Below, in pieces: positions 61,764 to 64,000 of a stretch of 64,000 nucleotides of DNA (position 1 is its first letter; each line of letters begins with the position of its first letter). This stretch comes from Desulfatibacillum alkenivorans DSM 16219. GTDB lineage: Bacteria; Desulfobacterota; Desulfobacteria; Desulfobacterales; Desulfatibacillaceae. Below the pieces are notes generated by a model that saw only the letters and a program-made list of their open reading frames with translations, was not told the DNA's origin and did no database searches. A program made the translations under genes and the position numbers. The stretch lies in the NCBI RefSeq assembly GCF_900142135.1, contig NZ_FQZU01000005.1, positions 175,667 to 239,666 on the forward strand, read 5' to 3'.

Positions 61764-63515
61764 TTAAGCGGATTGGTTTATGAGATCCTTTACCTTGGCC
61801 CGGAGGATTTTACCCACGGGAGACAAAGGGAATTCGTCCACAAAAACCACGGATTTCGGAATTTTATATCCGGCGATCTTGCCGCGGCAGTGCTCGATGA
61901 TCTCCTGCTCCGTGGCCGTGTCGCCGGCATGGAGTTGAACCAGGGCGCTGACCCGCGCGCCCCATTCTTCGTCCTCCTGTCCGATGACGCAGACGTTTTC
62001 AACAGCCGGGTGGGTTCCAATGACGCCTTCCACTTCCACGGGAAAGACTTTCTCGCCGCCGGTATTGATGCATTCCTTTTTCCGGTCCAACAGGCGGACT
62101 TCGCCGTCTTCATCGATATAGCCCAGGTCGCCGCTCTTGAACCAGCCTCCGGCCATGGCCTCGCCGGTCTTTTCCTCGTCCTTATAATAACCCATCATGA
62201 TGGTGGAAGAGCGGTACAGGATCTCGCCGTGCTCCCCTTTGGGAACCTCATTGCCCAAATCATCCACGATTTTCACCTCCACAATGGAGGCGCCCACGGA
62301 ACGGTCCTTGAGGGTGGAAGGATCTGCGTCGATTTTAAAGGTTGTCACGGGCGTCATTTCCGTTTGACCGAACATATCCGCAACCACCGTATTGGGGAAG
62401 GTTGAGAATATTTTTTTCTTCACGTCCAAAGGACAGACGCCAGCGCCGGAGATGCACACCTTGACGGCGCGTGTATCGTATTTTTTGGCGTCCGGGTGTT
62501 TGACAAGTTTTTTCCAGCCTGTGGGCACATTGGCCAAGATAGTGGGCTTTTCGTCCTGGATGGCCTGAAAGATCGTGTTCGGATTGAAGCTCAGTCCGGG
62601 GATCAGGATAAAGCGCATATTGCCCATAAAGACGCCGGCCATGAGCATGGCGTAAGAGGCGTCATGAAACAAAGGCATGGACGGAAACATAAATCCCAAA
62701 GAATTTTTGTACCGCATTTTTATCTTTCCGGGATTGTTGATTATTTTAAGCAGCCTGGTATTGATGAACTTCAAGGTTCCCTGCTTTTGCATGATTCTTT
62801 TGACCAGTTTTGTCTGCAAAAGGGGCAGGGCCAGCCCTACGGCCGGAATGGACATATCCTCGGTGAGGTTTTTCAACTTGTCCGTGGAAAGGTTCATTTT
62901 GGAAACGTACACGACGATGTTGGAAATCAGGGATGCCACCATGTCCACATGCGCCTGATACGAAAGCAGCACGCCCTTGGGGAATCCCGTGGTGCCTCCG
63001 GTGTAGATCATGACCGCAGGATCGCTCGGTTGGGTTGGAATTTGCGGATCAATGGCCGGCTCTCCGGCTACGAATTCGTCATAATCCAGGGCGCCTTCCA
63101 GTCTGGTTTTTCCCTTGCAGATAAAATGCTTGATAGCGGTGAGGTTGGGCGCCGCCTTTTCCACTTCTTCGTTCCAGGTATCGTCAAAGAGAAAAATTTT
63201 AGCGTCGCAATGATTGGCCTGAAACTCAATTTCAGGGGCCACAAGCCGGTAATTCATGGGCGCCGGAATGCCGCCGGCCTTCTGAATTCCAAGGTTGATT
63301 TCCACGAACTCAGGCGTGTTGTGGAACATGAACGCGACTTTGTCGCCTTTTTTTACGCCCAGACGAATAAAGGCTTGCGCTGCTTGATTGGTCCGTTTAA
63401 CAAGCTGCTCCCACGATACGCGGACGTCTCCGTATACGATGGCTTCTCTGTCTCCGTTGTAGCTTGCTGCGCCGGCAAGGCAGTCAGCAATGATGTTGGA
63501 AGAATACTTTCCCAT
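61764..63515 (-). CDS. Acyl-CoA synthetase (AMP-forming)
   Basis: A 583-residue ANL ligase, the third acyl-CoA ligase of the window. VMIYTGGTTGFPKGVLLSY is the P-loop-like motif with an unusual TGG in place of TSG; MFGQTEMTP the adenine region; WFKSGDLGYIDEDGEVRLLDRKK the ribose site and hinge; and the catalytic Lys lies in PLSPVGKILRAKVKDL. The region around residues 200-280 (NIVVYVSKMNLSTDKLKNL and a basic stretch) is longer than in medium-chain ligases. The start at 63515 follows GGAGG. It is 300 bases before the racemase gene, and the two may serve branched fatty acids. Confidence 0.88.
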   Translation of the reverse strand: MGKYSSNIIADCLAGAASYNGDREAIVYGDVRVSWEQLVKRTNQAAQAFIRLGVKKGDKVAFMFHNTPEFVEINLGIQKAGGIPAPMNYRLVAPEIEFQANHCDAKIFLFDDTWNEEVEKAAPNLTAIKHFICKGKTRLEGALDYDEFVAGEPAIDPQIPTQPSDPAVMIYTGGTTGFPKGVLLSYQAHVDMVASLISNIVVYVSKMNLSTDKLKNLTEDMSIPAVGLALPLLQTKLVKRIMQKQGTLKFINTRLLKIINNPGKIKMRYKNSLGFMFPSMPLFHDASYAMLMAGVFMGNMRFILIPGLSFNPNTIFQAIQDEKPTILANVPTGWKKLVKHPDAKKYDTRAVKVCISGAGVCPLDVKKKIFSTFPNTVVADMFGQTEMTPVTTFKIDADPSTLKDRSVGASIVEVKIVDDLGNEVPKGEHGEILYRSSTIMMGYYKDEEKTGEAMAGGWFKSGDLGYIDEDGEVRLLDRKKECINTGGEKVFPVEVEGVIGTHPAVENVCVIGQEDEEWGARVSALVQLHAGDTATEQEIIEHCRGKIAGYKIPKSVVFVDEFPLSPVGKILRAKVKDLINQSA

Positions 63516-63729
63516 TTGCGCCTCCACAATCACATTTGGGGGGAAGGATAAAAACTGGCCGCCAATTATTCCAAGGCAATAACGGTGCGGCCGGGGGTGA
63601 AATTGTACCGATCGTTCAAATATACAGTCTTCCTTAAAAAAAAGCCAGCATTCTTCCGATCTTTATTCCAACATAAAAAACCTTGCTCTCTGAGCAAGGT
63701 CAGAGTTCAGTGGCTTTGCCATCTGAACG

Positions 63730-63793
63730 ACTCATTTGCTACAACCGAGGCCGAGTTGTCCCCACAACCGTAGCCAAGGAGTAACAAATGAGT
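63730..63793 (+). promoter_or_regulatory. tnpA start-occluding hairpin
   Basis: ACTCATTTGCTAC (63730-63742) and GTAACAAATGAGT (63781-63793) pair in 12 of 13 positions. The right arm covers the AUG and the end of the ribosome site (AAGGAG, 63776-63781). An inner GTTGT/ACAAC hairpin adds to it. This would limit translation of tnpA, as reported for IS200. Confidence 0.75.
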
Positions 63794-64000
63794 CGATTCA
63801 AGAAGTTATCACAAACAATTTGGCATTGCCAGTATCACATAGTTTGGACGCCCAAGTATCGTTACAAAATACTCAAGGGCAAGATTGCCGATGAGGTTGA
63901 AAACTGCGTCCGGGCCTTTTCCGCCCAACAAGGGGCGGAAGTTATAGAATTGAACGTGCAGATAGACCATGTTCACCTTCTGGTGATGATCCCGCCCAAG
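63788..64000 (+). CDS. tnpA: IS200-type transposase TnpA, partial
   Basis: The first 71 codons of a Y1 (HUH) transposase that moves single-stranded DNA; the frame stays open to the window edge (family length about 150). It starts MSRFKKLSQTIWHCQYHIVW, with TPKYRYKIL. The metal-binding HUH motif is visible in QIDHVHLLVMIPP; the catalytic Tyr would lie beyond the edge. The start follows AAGGAG. Translation is probably limited by the leader hairpin. I cannot tell whether the copy is complete. Confidence 0.9.
   Translation, partial: MSRFKKLSQTIWHCQYHIVWTPKYRYKILKGKIADEVENCVRAFSAQQGAEVIELNVQIDHVHLLVMIPPK

Larger units (their letters stand above)
63681..64000 (+). mobile_element. IS200/IS605-family element, left end (cut by window)
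   Basis: This holds a left-end structure and the start of tnpA; the rest lies beyond the window. A perfect 8-bp hairpin CCTTGCTC/GAGCAAGG (63681-63699) has T's on its minus-strand exit, as expected for a terminator against inward transcription. Next is GTTCAGTGGC-TTT-GCCA-T-CTGAAC (63705-63728), with a single unpaired T, as in IS608-type TnpA recognition hairpins. The exact left tip is not determined. Confidence 0.85.

Noticed and set aside
1..64000. CRISPR arrays, rRNA or prophage
   Set aside because: No regularly spaced direct repeats, no rRNA-like stretches and no phage structural or integrase genes were seen in a read of both strands.

Overview
The window reads as chromosomal DNA of an anaerobic, sulfate-reducing deltaproteobacterium, most like Desulfatibacillum or a close relative in the Desulfobacteraceae. 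This is an inference from gene content and moderate-to-high G+C, not a database match. Supporting signs are several acyl-CoA activation and beta-oxidation genes, two sigma-54 activators, an adenosylcobalamin-dependent ribonucleotide reductase, an NtrY/NtrX pair next to a DUF4390 gene, and a LysR regulator of the type seen in selenium-using deltaproteobacteria. I recognise 49 protein genes (one cut by the right edge), no rRNA or tRNA genes and no CRISPR array.

Layout. 0-17 kb is mixed: a dodecin and a methyltransferase; a minus-strand radical SAM - glycerate kinase - nucleoside transporter operon; two small lineage-specific genes; a PAS-GAF-GGDEF-EAL protein; a chemoreceptor beside an orphan periplasmic binding protein; a long-chain acyl-CoA ligase; and a NamZ-like/RNase HI pair. 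17.4-28.7 kb is the most interesting accessory block. An eight-gene minus-strand operon (SCP2 protein, acyl-CoA ligase, two paralogous DUF2148 iron-sulfur proteins, acyl-CoA dehydrogenase, SCP-x type thiolase, two SDR dehydrogenases) starts at a consensus sigma-54 promoter. It diverges from a TPR-like/GAF/AAA+/Fis activator, and two identical-arm palindromes in the shared intergenic region look like its enhancer.

28.8-39.1 kb is housekeeping on the plus strand (hisC-cmk-rpsA, guaB, dnaE) with a YrdC/Sua5-family gene facing the other way. 39.7-50.7 kb is a minus-strand run: DUF4390, NtrY-like kinase, NtrX-like regulator with a GAFPGA motif, rsmD, coaD, a LysR regulator, nrdJ, and a membrane-embedded spermidine synthase-like protein. 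51.1-60.2 kb runs on the plus strand: rpsF-rpsR-DUF2232-rplI, dnaB, queA, a phosphodiesterase, purC, and then a ParB-like gene overlapping purC and a spore photoproduct lyase-like radical SAM gene overlapping the ParB-like gene. 60.3-63.5 kb holds an alpha-methylacyl-CoA racemase and another acyl-CoA ligase. The right edge enters an IS200/IS605-type element with clear left-end hairpins.

Several intergenic regions carry short dispersed hairpin repeats. The best candidates for an undescribed system are the sigma-54-controlled DUF2148/acyl-CoA operon and the purC - ParB-like - SPL-like overlap cluster.
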